From Mangrovibacterium lignilyticum (lineage in GTDB: Bacteria; Bacteroidota; Bacteroidia; Bacteroidales; Prolixibacteraceae): a stretch of DNA of 64,000 bases. Location: NCBI RefSeq assembly GCF_010882175.1, contig NZ_WKLH01000005.1, positions 124,001 to 188,000 of the forward strand, read 5' to 3'. The position numbers and the translations under genes were made by a program. This document shows, in pieces, positions 9,392 to 18,427 of the stretch (position 1 is its first letter; each line of letters opens with the position of its first letter). Under the pieces are notes generated by a model. It worked only from the letters and a program-made list of their open reading frames with translations, was not told the DNA's origin and did no database searches.

Positions 9392-10600
9392 CTACCGATC
9401 CAATTCAACTGCTGCATCAATAAAAGGAGCTACGCCTTTGCAGTCGTTAACGACAATAGCCTCACTGACGTAGTATTCGAAACTTCCGTCCCGATAAGGG
9501 GTTCCGCCAAGGCCGGCACCGCCGCAGATATTTTGCATCTTCAGGTATCCATGTTCATCTTCTGTGATAAATGTTTTTAAAACACTGTCGAAACAATCAT
9601 TGGCAACTTTCAGGTAACTTGGTGCGAGATATCCTTTTTTGGCCCCCTTGGCGATGGCATAGGTAAACATGGCCGAGCACGAACCTTCCAGATAGTTTCC
9701 TTCTCGGTCAGACAGATTTAAAATTTGATACCAAACGCCCGATTTTGAGTCGCGGACTTTTAATACCGCATCAACTGTTTGCTGGAAGATCTCGATGATC
9801 CGATTACGTTGAGGATTGTCTTGTGGCAAGTAATCCAAAACATCAACAATGGCCATTAAATACCAGCCAATTGCCCGTCCCCAGAAATAGGATGATCTTC
9901 CCGTCTCCGGATCGGCCCATTTCTGCTGCTTGCTTTCGTCCTGTGCATGAAACAAAAGACCGGTTTTGGGATCGTAGGTTTTATCGTAAACCAACAGGAT
10001 TTGGTGTGTTACAACATCAAACCATTCCGGGTGGTCAAATTCTTTGGCATATTGTGCCAGAAAAGGGGAGGCCATGTAAATGCCGTCGAGCCACATTTGG
10101 TGTGGGTAAATGTTTTTATGCCAGTAACCGCCATCAGTGGTTTTGGGGTGAGTGCGCATCTGATCGACGAATTGCTCAATGGCAATTTTGTATTTCTCGT
10201 CTCCGGTTTTTCGGTATAGGCTGAACAGGTTTTTGGCCGGATTAACCCGGTCGATGTTATATTCCTCCAGATGATAATCCTTTACGGTACCGTCATCAAG
10301 GATGAAATAATTGATATAGTCCTTGAGGTATTTGGAGTATTTGGGATCAATGTCTTCTAAACGGGCAATGGCGGATCCCATATAGCCCACATCGTAATCC
10401 CAATCACCGATTCTGTATTCTCTTGCAGGGTTATTAATTTTTTCGAAGTATAGCAAGGTGTTACTCGTATGCATGATTGAGTTGGCCATTTGTACTGACC
10501 ACTTTGCTTGCTCACCTTTGGAAGACGGTTGTTTATTTGCACACGAAATCAGGGTGCAAATAAGTATGAGTGATAGTGGTATGTTGTATTTGTTTTGCAT
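9392..10600 (-). CDS. Glycoside hydrolase family 105/88, unsaturated galacturonyl hydrolase lipoprotein
   Basis: A 402-residue (alpha/alpha)6-barrel hydrolase that removes the 4,5-unsaturated uronic acid left by pectate or rhamnogalacturonan lyases, by hydrating the double bond. The N-terminus has a type II signal peptide with lipobox LISC|A near residue 20, so it is probably a periplasmic or surface lipoprotein. Family marks include WDYDVGYMGSA with the Asp that corresponds to the YteR catalytic region, HQMWLDGIYMASPFLAQYA, and FWGRAIGWYLMAIVDVLDYLP. C-terminal GGTPYRDGSFEYYVSEAIVVND is typical. It sits directly before the GntP-GarD genes. GH105 (rhamnogalacturonan-type) fits better than GH88 (glycosaminoglycan-type) because of the pectin context. 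Confidence 0.88.
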   Translation of the reverse strand: MQNKYNIPLSLILICTLISCANKQPSSKGEQAKWSVQMANSIMHTSNTLLYFEKINNPAREYRIGDWDYDVGYMGSAIARLEDIDPKYSKYLKDYINYFILDDGTVKDYHLEEYNIDRVNPAKNLFSLYRKTGDEKYKIAIEQFVDQMRTHPKTTDGGYWHKNIYPHQMWLDGIYMASPFLAQYAKEFDHPEWFDVVTHQILLVYDKTYDPKTGLLFHAQDESKQQKWADPETGRSSYFWGRAIGWYLMAIVDVLDYLPQDNPQRNRIIEIFQQTVDAVLKVRDSKSGVWYQILNLSDREGNYLEGSCSAMFTYAIAKGAKKGYLAPSYLKVANDCFDSVLKTFITEDEHGYLKMQNICGGAGLGGTPYRDGSFEYYVSEAIVVNDCKGVAPFIDAAVELDR

Positions 10601-10639
10601 AAGTCGATTTGATTTGTTTGTTGTTTTGTTGGATTCGGT

Positions 10640-12430
10640 TTACAGCATATTACTCTTCAGGGAAATTGCCCAAGGCTGGTCGAGACTTGGTGGGTTTACA
10701 TAGCGTTTCATTTTCAGTTTGATCTGGCTTCCCGAATGTTTGGCAATATGGATTGTTAGTTGTTTTTGGTTTAATTCGAGGTATTCGTCGTTGTATTGAA
10801 TTCCGGTAAACTGATGTTCTCCGTAAGCTCCTGCTTGCAGAATTACTGTGCGCTCGCAGGAGGGGCTCGTGTTTATTAGCGTGAGTTGTATGCCGTCAGG
10901 CAGTACTTTTTCGACCAGGGTTGCGATGCCGTCGGGTAACCCTGCTCTTTTGTTTTCCGGGTCGAAGTATCTAACCTGGCAGTGCAGGGTGTTGCCAATA
11001 ATCCCGGGATCATTCCCTCCCGTGGTTAAGCGGATTAAGTTTCCTGTTTTCAACGGATTTAACTTTTGCGGGTCATCTGACTGTCGTAATGATGCTGAAT
11101 TGTTTTCAGTAAGGATACCTTGAATTTTATCGTTGAGAGATTGCATCTCAGTAGCGAGTATCTGCTCCGGATATTCCGGATTCCGATTGGTGAGAAATTC
11201 TAACCAGGGGTCGTTTGGAATAAAGCTCAGATTGGCTGAATCCATACTCCATAAGCAGATGTCGAGCAAAAGCTCCCGGTGTTTGTTCGGGATATAGCCG
11301 TACCAACCATTTGGTCCGAATTTGTTTGGAAGTAAGATTGTTGAGTCTTTCACCTTTTTTACACGGAACAGATTTTTCATCTGAGCCGCTAAGGGTGTGA
11401 TGAACTCACGGTCTCCCGTTAACAGTAGCGCATTTCCCATGGCTACGTGCGGACCTCTGAACGAATAGTTGCGAAGGCTGCTCCCGGGCGAGAAGTTCCA
11501 CCCAAATGTTCCGCCGTACCAAAGTCCGTCCCATTCGCCACCAATACTTCCGTCCAGACCAATGTTGCTGGGTATATTCCCTCCGTTACGCATGATTCGG
11601 TCGTGCCAGGCTCCGACATATTCAAGAATCCATTTTTTGTATTTATCGTTGCCGGTTAGCAGGTAAGCATTTGTTGCAAGCGTTGTCGATAGCAGGTTCA
11701 ACGGATGATCGCCTCTGATGTTCCCTGCGTCGCGATAGCGGGACAAACGTTCTGGATGGCCTTCTACGGGTTCTCCTCCCCAGTCCGTTTCGGTTGCTTC
11801 GGTGAGCTTTGGCCCGAGGCTTCCGTTGTGTAAGCTTCTGATAATTTTGTGTTCAGGATCATAATTGGGCGCTTCCGGATCTTCATTCATGTAGAATCCG
11901 GCAAAACGAATCATGCGTTCCCGGTAAATTGAATCACAGGGATTCGCAAGTCCGTAGAAATTAAAGGCCGACAGGCCTTCACCATTGTGTTCCCAATCAA
12001 AAGATGTTATAAATTCTTTGTGGAACATGCCATCTTTAGCCATTTCAACAGTGGGCACTTTGGCATTGGTGTATTGCTGAATGTGTCCCTCCCAAGCCTT
12101 TTCATATAAACGGAGCACTGTTTCCGATCCACCTAAAGCGTAATAAAGGGGCCATTGTGCAAAGTTTTCCATCACATCATCGGGGCCGTCATTTCCTCCC
12201 CAGCGTTCTACAACTTTGAAGTAGCCGTTATCTGCCAAATACCGATCGGCAAATATTTGGGCTGCACTGTCGTACAAGGCGAATAGTTCCCGCTCTGCGA
12301 TTGCCCATGATGGTATTTCGACCCGTGTGTTAATGCAAATAGCCATTTTATCTGTTGGCTGGGCCGAAATTGACTTGCTTGCGAAAACAGCAAGGAAGAA
12401 GAGAAAATAGATGTTGCTTCGAATACTCAT
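10640..12430 (-). CDS. Secreted protein of unknown family in pectin locus, possible (alpha/alpha) toroid enzyme
   Basis: A 596-residue secreted protein. The ATG at 12430 is chosen because it opens a clean signal peptide (SNIYFLFFLAVFASKSISA|Q); a longer frame upstream would add 37 residues that read through the preceding intergenic hairpin region. I cannot name the family. The first 400 residues are rich in Trp, Tyr and Gly and look all-helical (blocks DGYF-like NGYFKVVERWGGNDGPDD, FAQWPLYYALGG, HLNLL-like GDHPLNLLSTTLATNAYLLTG, GGEWDGLWYGGTFGWNFSPG), as in (alpha/alpha)6-toroid glycoside hydrolases and lyases; the last 150 residues look beta-rich. Many Asp and Glu are available for catalysis. 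It precedes GH105 by 39 bp and follows the SusD terminator, so a role in trimming pectic oligosaccharides is likely. One of the newer glucuronidase families such as GH154 is a candidate, untested here. Confidence 0.7.
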   Translation of the reverse strand: MSIRSNIYFLFFLAVFASKSISAQPTDKMAICINTRVEIPSWAIAERELFALYDSAAQIFADRYLADNGYFKVVERWGGNDGPDDVMENFAQWPLYYALGGSETVLRLYEKAWEGHIQQYTNAKVPTVEMAKDGMFHKEFITSFDWEHNGEGLSAFNFYGLANPCDSIYRERMIRFAGFYMNEDPEAPNYDPEHKIIRSLHNGSLGPKLTEATETDWGGEPVEGHPERLSRYRDAGNIRGDHPLNLLSTTLATNAYLLTGNDKYKKWILEYVGAWHDRIMRNGGNIPSNIGLDGSIGGEWDGLWYGGTFGWNFSPGSSLRNYSFRGPHVAMGNALLLTGDREFITPLAAQMKNLFRVKKVKDSTILLPNKFGPNGWYGYIPNKHRELLLDICLWSMDSANLSFIPNDPWLEFLTNRNPEYPEQILATEMQSLNDKIQGILTENNSASLRQSDDPQKLNPLKTGNLIRLTTGGNDPGIIGNTLHCQVRYFDPENKRAGLPDGIATLVEKVLPDGIQLTLINTSPSCERTVILQAGAYGEHQFTGIQYNDEYLELNQKQLTIHIAKHSGSQIKLKMKRYVNPPSLDQPWAISLKSNML

Positions 12431-12529
12431 TGGTTTAACAAGATTGATACCGGTTGTTATCTTGATGACAGTGAATACAGGATGTACCGATCCTATTTGG
12501 CACCCAATCGGGCACCAGAACAAGAAGAT

Positions 12530-12558
12530 AAAATCCGCCACGCTAAATGGCGGATTTT
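12530..12558 (-). terminator. Terminator downstream of susD-like gene
   Basis: An 11-bp perfect stem AAAATCCGCCA / TGGCGGATTTT with a 7-base loop, followed on the minus strand by an A/T-rich tail. It lies immediately after the SusD stop (12567) and before the unassigned secreted gene, so it separates or attenuates the susCD transcript from the downstream catabolic genes. Confidence 0.7.
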
Positions 12559-12566
12559 ATAGTTAG

Positions 12567-14669
12567 TTATTCTTGAGCAAATCCGTATCCGTTGGTAATA
12601 AGTCCATTGGATTTAGAGATGGTCTCGGAAGACAGTGGGTATAAGTACCGGGGAGGAACCCCCGCTTCATAATATTCGTCGGTATACCCTTTGAAGACAT
12701 CCGTTGTATATTGCGCTTCATTTACAACAATAGTCGATCCCCAGTCTGTTTTAACATAGCCATCAGCCTCCAGGGTAACAGCTTCAGATCCGTCAGGATC
12801 GATATAGCGGAACAAACCTTTAATGGCTAAATTTCGATCGCCTTCATCATTAAAGAATCCGTAAGATCCCCAAAGGTCACAGTTGCCACGCCATCCCGGA
12901 TGTTTAATTGGATATGTTGGGTCATTTTCGTCAACTTCACATTCTGTTGTTAACATTTTGCTCATGCCGTAATCTGCTGTATTGACCGTTTTAACCCAGA
13001 TGTAATTTGAAATCGTATTTCCGTTTGCGAAAGTGTAGAAGCCTTGGTTTTTCAGGCCTTCAACCATCGCTTTCTGGTTATCTTTCAATCGTTTGATTTT
13101 TTCAGGCATCAAGCCTGAACGAATCATCTCAAATCGGTGGTGTCCTTCACCAGCTAATTCTAATTTATGCTCTTCAACAATCGCATTCTTTAAATCATCT
13201 CCGGACAGGGAGTTGATATAGTTAGTCACCATCTCTGTTTGGTCTTCAGAGGAGAATGCGCGACTTCTGATTTTCGTCAATTCAGTTTTAGCCTTGGCTT
13301 CTTCTCCCAGTTCAACGTAGGTTTCAGCTAACATCAAAACGACTTGGGCAAGACGCATCTGTACCCAGTTTACACCAGAGCTACGTTGCTTTATGGTATA
13401 GGGATCACTCATGCGACTTTCGTCTGTCTTGTTATTACACAGACCACCTTTTTGTCTGTTACCAGGCGTAAAATCGATCATCCACTCTGAGCAACTACCC
13501 GAGTTCGCAGTGACCCCAACGGTTACATCGCGGCGTAAGTCTTTTGGGCTATAGTCACCATAGTAGAAAGATGCATGCATTCTGCTTTGACCATAGGATT
13601 TACACGGAAATGCATTTGAACCTCCGCCCCCAGAAGGACGACCAAAGGCATAAGGGAATTCAGAATTATCGACAGCTCTGGTTGCTCCCATCTCATAAAT
13701 CGACTCCGGACTAACTTTTAAATCCAGCAAGTTTTGAAAATGATATTGGAATGGGTTATTAAATCCATCTCCACGAGGATCAGAAGTGATGAGGTATGCA
13801 GAACCTGAATTATTGATACATTTTTCAAGATATTCTTTCGCAATCTGATAGTAGTCTTTATAGTCTGTGCGTCGAGCATAAATTGCATTCCACTTCTCAG
13901 AACCTTTTTGTTCTAACGCAACCGGAGCATAGTCAAAGTCGGTGCGACGCAAGCTCCATCCACCGGCCCAAAGAGCAATTTTACCAATAAGAGCCTGTAC
14001 AAAAGTGCGAGAGAAACGCTCGGCATTAATGCCACTCTCACCAATCCGGTACATTAATGGTTCAACCATTTTAAGATGAGCTATTTCCTTGTCATAAATG
14101 ATATCACGAGATACCAAACCTGCTGAATCTGTTTGAGAGGTATTGTAAACAGGAACATCAAAGTAAGGAACATCGCCAAAATAGCGCGTTAAGTAGAGAT
14201 ACATATTTGCGCGAAAAGCAGCAGCCTCTCCGTAAAGTTGAGTCCAGTCGTTGGGAGTGCCGGCTTCTACTGCAGCCAGGTAATCGTCTTTCCCGCTGAT
14301 GGCTTTCATCATAATATTGGTGCGGTTGATTATGGTATAAAAATCGGCCCACGCAGCAACTGACCTCTTATAGTTAATCGGTAATTCTTCAGCATACAAT
14401 CCTTCCGGAACGTGTCTCTGTTGAGCGGAGTAGGTTTCAGGATGGCACTCAGCATCAGAGCCTACAATTTGTACATCATAAAACATAAAATGATCTGCAT
14501 GGTGCCAAATGTCATAACACCCTCCTAATACTTTAAATGCTTCATCAGAGGAGGAGAAAACAAAGTCTTCATCGACACTCGATGGGGATTTTACATCCAG
14601 AAAATCTTTTTCACATGCTGTGGCCACTAAAAGTAACAGGCCGCAGATTATATATATTGTATTTTTCAT
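12567..14669 (-). CDS. RagB/SusD-family glycan-binding lipoprotein
   Basis: A 700-residue outer-membrane surface lipoprotein that caps its SusC partner and captures oligosaccharide. Signal peptide with lipobox ATAC|E at residue 19, followed by the usual KDFLDVKSPSSVDEDFVFSS. SusD marks include the TPR region with AEAAAFRANMYLYLTRYFGDVPYF near residues 170-190 and, in the C-terminal half, LAQVVLMLAETYVELGE and AIVEEHKLELAGEGHHRFEMIRSG. Length of 700 is on the long side for SusD proteins (typically 500-650). It starts 20 bp after the SusC stop. The substrate is inferred from the locus to be pectic oligosaccharide. Confidence 0.92.
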   Translation of the reverse strand: MKNTIYIICGLLLLVATACEKDFLDVKSPSSVDEDFVFSSSDEAFKVLGGCYDIWHHADHFMFYDVQIVGSDAECHPETYSAQQRHVPEGLYAEELPINYKRSVAAWADFYTIINRTNIMMKAISGKDDYLAAVEAGTPNDWTQLYGEAAAFRANMYLYLTRYFGDVPYFDVPVYNTSQTDSAGLVSRDIIYDKEIAHLKMVEPLMYRIGESGINAERFSRTFVQALIGKIALWAGGWSLRRTDFDYAPVALEQKGSEKWNAIYARRTDYKDYYQIAKEYLEKCINNSGSAYLITSDPRGDGFNNPFQYHFQNLLDLKVSPESIYEMGATRAVDNSEFPYAFGRPSGGGGSNAFPCKSYGQSRMHASFYYGDYSPKDLRRDVTVGVTANSGSCSEWMIDFTPGNRQKGGLCNNKTDESRMSDPYTIKQRSSGVNWVQMRLAQVVLMLAETYVELGEEAKAKTELTKIRSRAFSSEDQTEMVTNYINSLSGDDLKNAIVEEHKLELAGEGHHRFEMIRSGLMPEKIKRLKDNQKAMVEGLKNQGFYTFANGNTISNYIWVKTVNTADYGMSKMLTTECEVDENDPTYPIKHPGWRGNCDLWGSYGFFNDEGDRNLAIKGLFRYIDPDGSEAVTLEADGYVKTDWGSTIVVNEAQYTTDVFKGYTDEYYEAGVPPRYLYPLSSETISKSNGLITNGYGFAQE

Positions 14670-14689
14670 ATTGAATGATTGATTAATGA

Positions 14690-17600
14690 TTAAAACTCAA
14701 TATTTACACCGAGAGTAAATGAACGTGCACGAGGATAGGCGCCGTAGTCAAGTCCAATTGTTGGATAAACGGCGCGTTCATCATCTACATTCACTTCAGG
14801 ATCAGCTCCTTCATAATTTGTGAGCAGGAACACATTATAAATCGAGCCATAGACACGAAGTTTGTTAACACCAACTTTATCTAACAGATTTTTGGGTAGT
14901 GTGTATCCCAACGTAACCGTATTGAGTCTCAGGAATGAGCCATCTTCAATTCCGAGTGTCGAAACAACAGTGTTTTCATTGTAAGGAAGAAAAGCCGTTG
15001 CATTGGCATTCAGCGCCTTTAATTCAGCAGGATCAGTCACAAAGGTTAGCTGACCATCCTGAACGTCGTAAATTTTATATGCTGTTGAAAGGTAGTCTAA
15101 TCGGTTTCTATACATACCGATTTCTTTATTCCCGGTAAATCCATAGAGGTAGTTGGCATTGTAAATCTGGTTGCCATAGCTCCAGTTAAAATCTAAGCTA
15201 AAATCAAAGTTCTTAAAGTTACCACTGATGTTCAATCCACCAGTATGTTTGGGGGTCATATCTCCAATGATGCCGATATCATTTTCGTCAACGACACCAT
15301 CCGTGCCACTGCCATCTGCACCGGCAATATCTTTCAATTTGAGTACACCAGGGTAGGCTGTTTGATCACCCGGTTTGTTGTCAGTTGTTCCATAAACAGG
15401 TCCTAAGATTCCGGAAGCGATATCAGGAATTCCTTCTTTTAATACATACTGTCCAGCTTCATAGTTAAAATCATCAACAGTGTACCATCCATCGTATTGG
15501 AATCCACGAACCTGGCCGACAGGCTTTCCTTCCTGCAGAATGTAATCGCCGGAAACAGGCTCGACATAGGCTGTTCCTCCCCACTCTGAGTTATATAGTC
15601 CGTTAACCCCTTCGGCCAGTTTATCTACATTTCCTCTGTTGATATTGATGTTTACACTAGCTCTTAAATTGAAATCATTGGAGCGAACGATATCACCACC
15701 CAGTGACAATTCGATTCCTTTGTTGCTGGTGGCTCCAATATTATCGTAGGTATAAGAGAATCCGCTGATCGCAGAAACAGAAGTAAGCATCAATAAATCT
15801 TCTGTCGTATTTTTATATAAATCGAGCGTACCATACAAACGACTATCAAAGAATGCAAAATCAATTCCAAGGTTGCGGGTAATAGTGGTTTCCCATTTCA
15901 AATCAGGATTGGCAATGGTTGACGAAGCCGGGGAATAGGCGACTATTTGTTGTTCGTTTATTGAATAACGGGTCAAGCCATCTGATGCCCAGCTCATCTT
16001 CCATAAATTGGCGCTAATGCCATCATTACCTACGCTACCATAGGAAAGACGTAATTTTAAGTTGTCAAACCAGCCTAAGTCTTTAATGAAAGATTCCTCA
16101 GACATGCGCCATGCTAATGCGGCTGCCGGGAAATATCCCCAACGGTTAGTTGGAGCAAATCTTGAAGATCCGTCAGCACGGAATGTTGCTGTCAATAGAT
16201 ATTTATCCATTAAGGAATAATTGGCACGACCGAAATAAGATTGTAAACGATTGGGTGTACCTGTGTTTGAGCTCAACCCTCCATTAATCGTACTTGTGCC
16301 GGTCAGGTACTGATCCATCATTGCAAAAGCACGTTCCGAATCAAAAGAAGCCGGGTAGTAATTCCCCCAAACTTCAGTATACTCAGATCCCGAGTCTGCT
16401 ACTTCCATTCCCGCGAGAATATTTAAACTTTGATTTTCGCCAAGCCCCTGAACATCGTAGTTTAAGGTATTTACCCAACGGTAATTCCAACCTTCAGTCG
16501 CTCTGATTTTTGCATTCCCGCCAAACGTTTTATTTCCTGCGGTATCAAAATAGTCGTTGTAAATAGCACCGGACCACACTTTATTTCGCCCCCAATTAGT
16601 ACTTAAGCCGAGCTCTGTTTTGGCAGTCAGACCATCTATTATTTCCCAACTCAAAGAGCCATTCGCCCGCAAAGAGCGATTTCTGCTAAAATCAGAATAG
16701 TCATTAATTCGGGAAACCGGGTTATATACATCCTGAAGAATATCCGTGTAAAATCCAATTTGAGAATTTATTGATTCATCCAGTTCTCCGAGCACGTCTT
16801 CAGTAGCGATTGGACGGAACCAATATGCCGTTGTTAACAGAGATCCACCACTTGTAGAAGTACTTTCATCTCCAATTTCTTCGATTTGTGTAAAGCGGGA
16901 ATCAAAGTTGAATTTTAGCTTATCACCCAGTTTCTGGTCTAGCTTGAATGATACATTACTTCTTTTGTATGATGAATTAATTTTCATCCCGTCTTCATCA
17001 ACGTGGTTGACCGAAAAGATGTATTTGGTTTTATCAGTACCGCTGGAAATATTGAAATTATGGCTGTGAGAGAATGAATTTCCGTACACTTCTTTCGAGT
17101 AATTTGTAGCACCAACATTATTGTAGGCATCAATTCCCTGTGCATTTCCATAGGTGTCTTCGTAGCGTCCAATTGCCCAAAGCATTTCCCAGGCATCAGC
17201 GTAGTTGTCGCTGATAGCTGCGGCATAGCCCCAGTTGTATCCGATATAATCGTGCGCACTCATTGTTGGAAAGTACTTCGTCGGTCTGTTAAATTTCACG
17301 TAGCCGTCGTAGGTAACTGTAAGTTTACCAGCTTTGCCACTTTTAGTCGTTACGATGATAACGCCATTTGCTCCGCGTGCTCCATAAATGGCAGTTGACG
17401 AAGCATCTTTTAAAACATCAATACTTTCAATCTGGTTACCTGGAATGTCGCTTATCGTACTTACCGGGAATCCGTCAACAATAAATAAAGGCTCATTGCT
17501 TTGTGAGATAGATCCGCCTCCACGTACACGAATTGAGATATCAGCACCGGGACGTCCATCCTGTGCCACAACATTAACCCCGGCAAGTTTACCTTTTAAT

Positions 17601-18334
17601 GCCTGAGCGGCATTCGGAACAGGAACAGCTGCAAGTTGTTCACCCGTAACAGACGCAACTGATCCGGTGACATCTCTTTTCTTCATTGTTCCGTAACCAA
17701 TTGCAACGACTTCTTCCAGCCCGATTGTTTCTTCTTCGAGCGTAACATCGATTTTTGATCGACCCTGAATCGGCACTTCCTGAAGTCGCATTCCCACAAA
17801 TGAGAACACCAATGTTCCGTCGGAGGGTATACCCGGCAGTGTATATTTACCGTCCATGTCGGTTATGGTTCCCGACGTGGATCCTTTCAATACAACGGTA
17901 GCACCGGGGATGGGGAGTCCTGTTTTATCCCTCACAATTCCGGTGATGTCCGTACTCTGCTGAGAATTGGCGACATTTTCCTGACCAGTCAGAATTATCT
18001 GTCTTCCAACAATCTCGTAATTGATGCGTGAGTCTTTAAAGAGATTATTCAGAATCTCTTGGATTGACGCGTCTTTAACGTCTATTGAAACGTTGGTCCC
18101 TAAATCGATTTCCTCGTTGTAGAAGAAACGGTATTTAGACTGTTCCTCAATCTTTTGAAGTACATTGACGATTTTTTCATTTTTACTTTCTAAACTGTAG
18201 GTACCTTGTGAATAGAGGTCCGAAGCCAGACTGCTAAAAACTAAAAACAGTAGTAATGCAATTGTTAGTTTCATTCGTCGCAGGATTTGGGAAATTATGG
18301 GCATAACATCCCCATAACATCGTTTTTTTTTCAT
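14690..18334 (-). CDS. SusC/RagA-family TonB-dependent transporter with STN signalling domain
   Basis: A 1214-residue outer-membrane glycan importer. After an extended signal region (cleavage near SLASDLYSQ), residues about 45-115 are an STN domain (KIVNVLQKIEEQSKYRFFYN, ending EIVGRQIILTG). Residues about 130-215 are the carboxypeptidase-like domain (ITGIVRDKTGLPIPGATVVL, FSFVGMRLQEV), then the plug with VAIGYGTMKKRDVTGSV, IRVRGGGSISQSNEPLFIVD and DVLKDASSTAIYGARGANG, and a 22-strand barrel ending in the aromatic C-terminus (RSFTLGVNIEF). STN domains contact FecR anti-sigma factors, and FecR and ECF sigma genes lie just upstream, so substrate loading probably signals through the envelope. 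It is followed by SusD. Confidence 0.94.
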   Translation of the reverse strand: MKKKRCYGDVMPIISQILRRMKLTIALLLFLVFSSLASDLYSQGTYSLESKNEKIVNVLQKIEEQSKYRFFYNEEIDLGTNVSIDVKDASIQEILNNLFKDSRINYEIVGRQIILTGQENVANSQQSTDITGIVRDKTGLPIPGATVVLKGSTSGTITDMDGKYTLPGIPSDGTLVFSFVGMRLQEVPIQGRSKIDVTLEEETIGLEEVVAIGYGTMKKRDVTGSVASVTGEQLAAVPVPNAAQALKGKLAGVNVVAQDGRPGADISIRVRGGGSISQSNEPLFIVDGFPVSTISDIPGNQIESIDVLKDASSTAIYGARGANGVIIVTTKSGKAGKLTVTYDGYVKFNRPTKYFPTMSAHDYIGYNWGYAAAISDNYADAWEMLWAIGRYEDTYGNAQGIDAYNNVGATNYSKEVYGNSFSHSHNFNISSGTDKTKYIFSVNHVDEDGMKINSSYKRSNVSFKLDQKLGDKLKFNFDSRFTQIEEIGDESTSTSGGSLLTTAYWFRPIATEDVLGELDESINSQIGFYTDILQDVYNPVSRINDYSDFSRNRSLRANGSLSWEIIDGLTAKTELGLSTNWGRNKVWSGAIYNDYFDTAGNKTFGGNAKIRATEGWNYRWVNTLNYDVQGLGENQSLNILAGMEVADSGSEYTEVWGNYYPASFDSERAFAMMDQYLTGTSTINGGLSSNTGTPNRLQSYFGRANYSLMDKYLLTATFRADGSSRFAPTNRWGYFPAAALAWRMSEESFIKDLGWFDNLKLRLSYGSVGNDGISANLWKMSWASDGLTRYSINEQQIVAYSPASSTIANPDLKWETTITRNLGIDFAFFDSRLYGTLDLYKNTTEDLLMLTSVSAISGFSYTYDNIGATSNKGIELSLGGDIVRSNDFNLRASVNININRGNVDKLAEGVNGLYNSEWGGTAYVEPVSGDYILQEGKPVGQVRGFQYDGWYTVDDFNYEAGQYVLKEGIPDIASGILGPVYGTTDNKPGDQTAYPGVLKLKDIAGADGSGTDGVVDENDIGIIGDMTPKHTGGLNISGNFKNFDFSLDFNWSYGNQIYNANYLYGFTGNKEIGMYRNRLDYLSTAYKIYDVQDGQLTFVTDPAELKALNANATAFLPYNENTVVSTLGIEDGSFLRLNTVTLGYTLPKNLLDKVGVNKLRVYGSIYNVFLLTNYEGADPEVNVDDERAVYPTIGLDYGAYPRARSFTLGVNIEF

Positions 18335-18382
18335 AATTTTACGTTTAGATGTTAATAATTTGGTTTAATCAAGTTATTTCCA

Positions 18383-18413
18383 AAAAGGCAGGATCTCGAC
18401 CATCCTGCCTTTT
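18383..18413 (-). terminator. Terminator/attenuator hairpin between fecR-like and susC-like genes
   Basis: A 12-bp stem AAAAGGCAGGAT / ATCCTGCCTTTT with a 7-base loop and a T-rich tail on the minus strand. It sits 15 bp after the FecR stop and about 50 bp before the SusC start, so it would limit readthrough from the regulator genes into susC. Confidence 0.72.
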
Positions 18414-18427
18414 CTTACATTCAAAAA

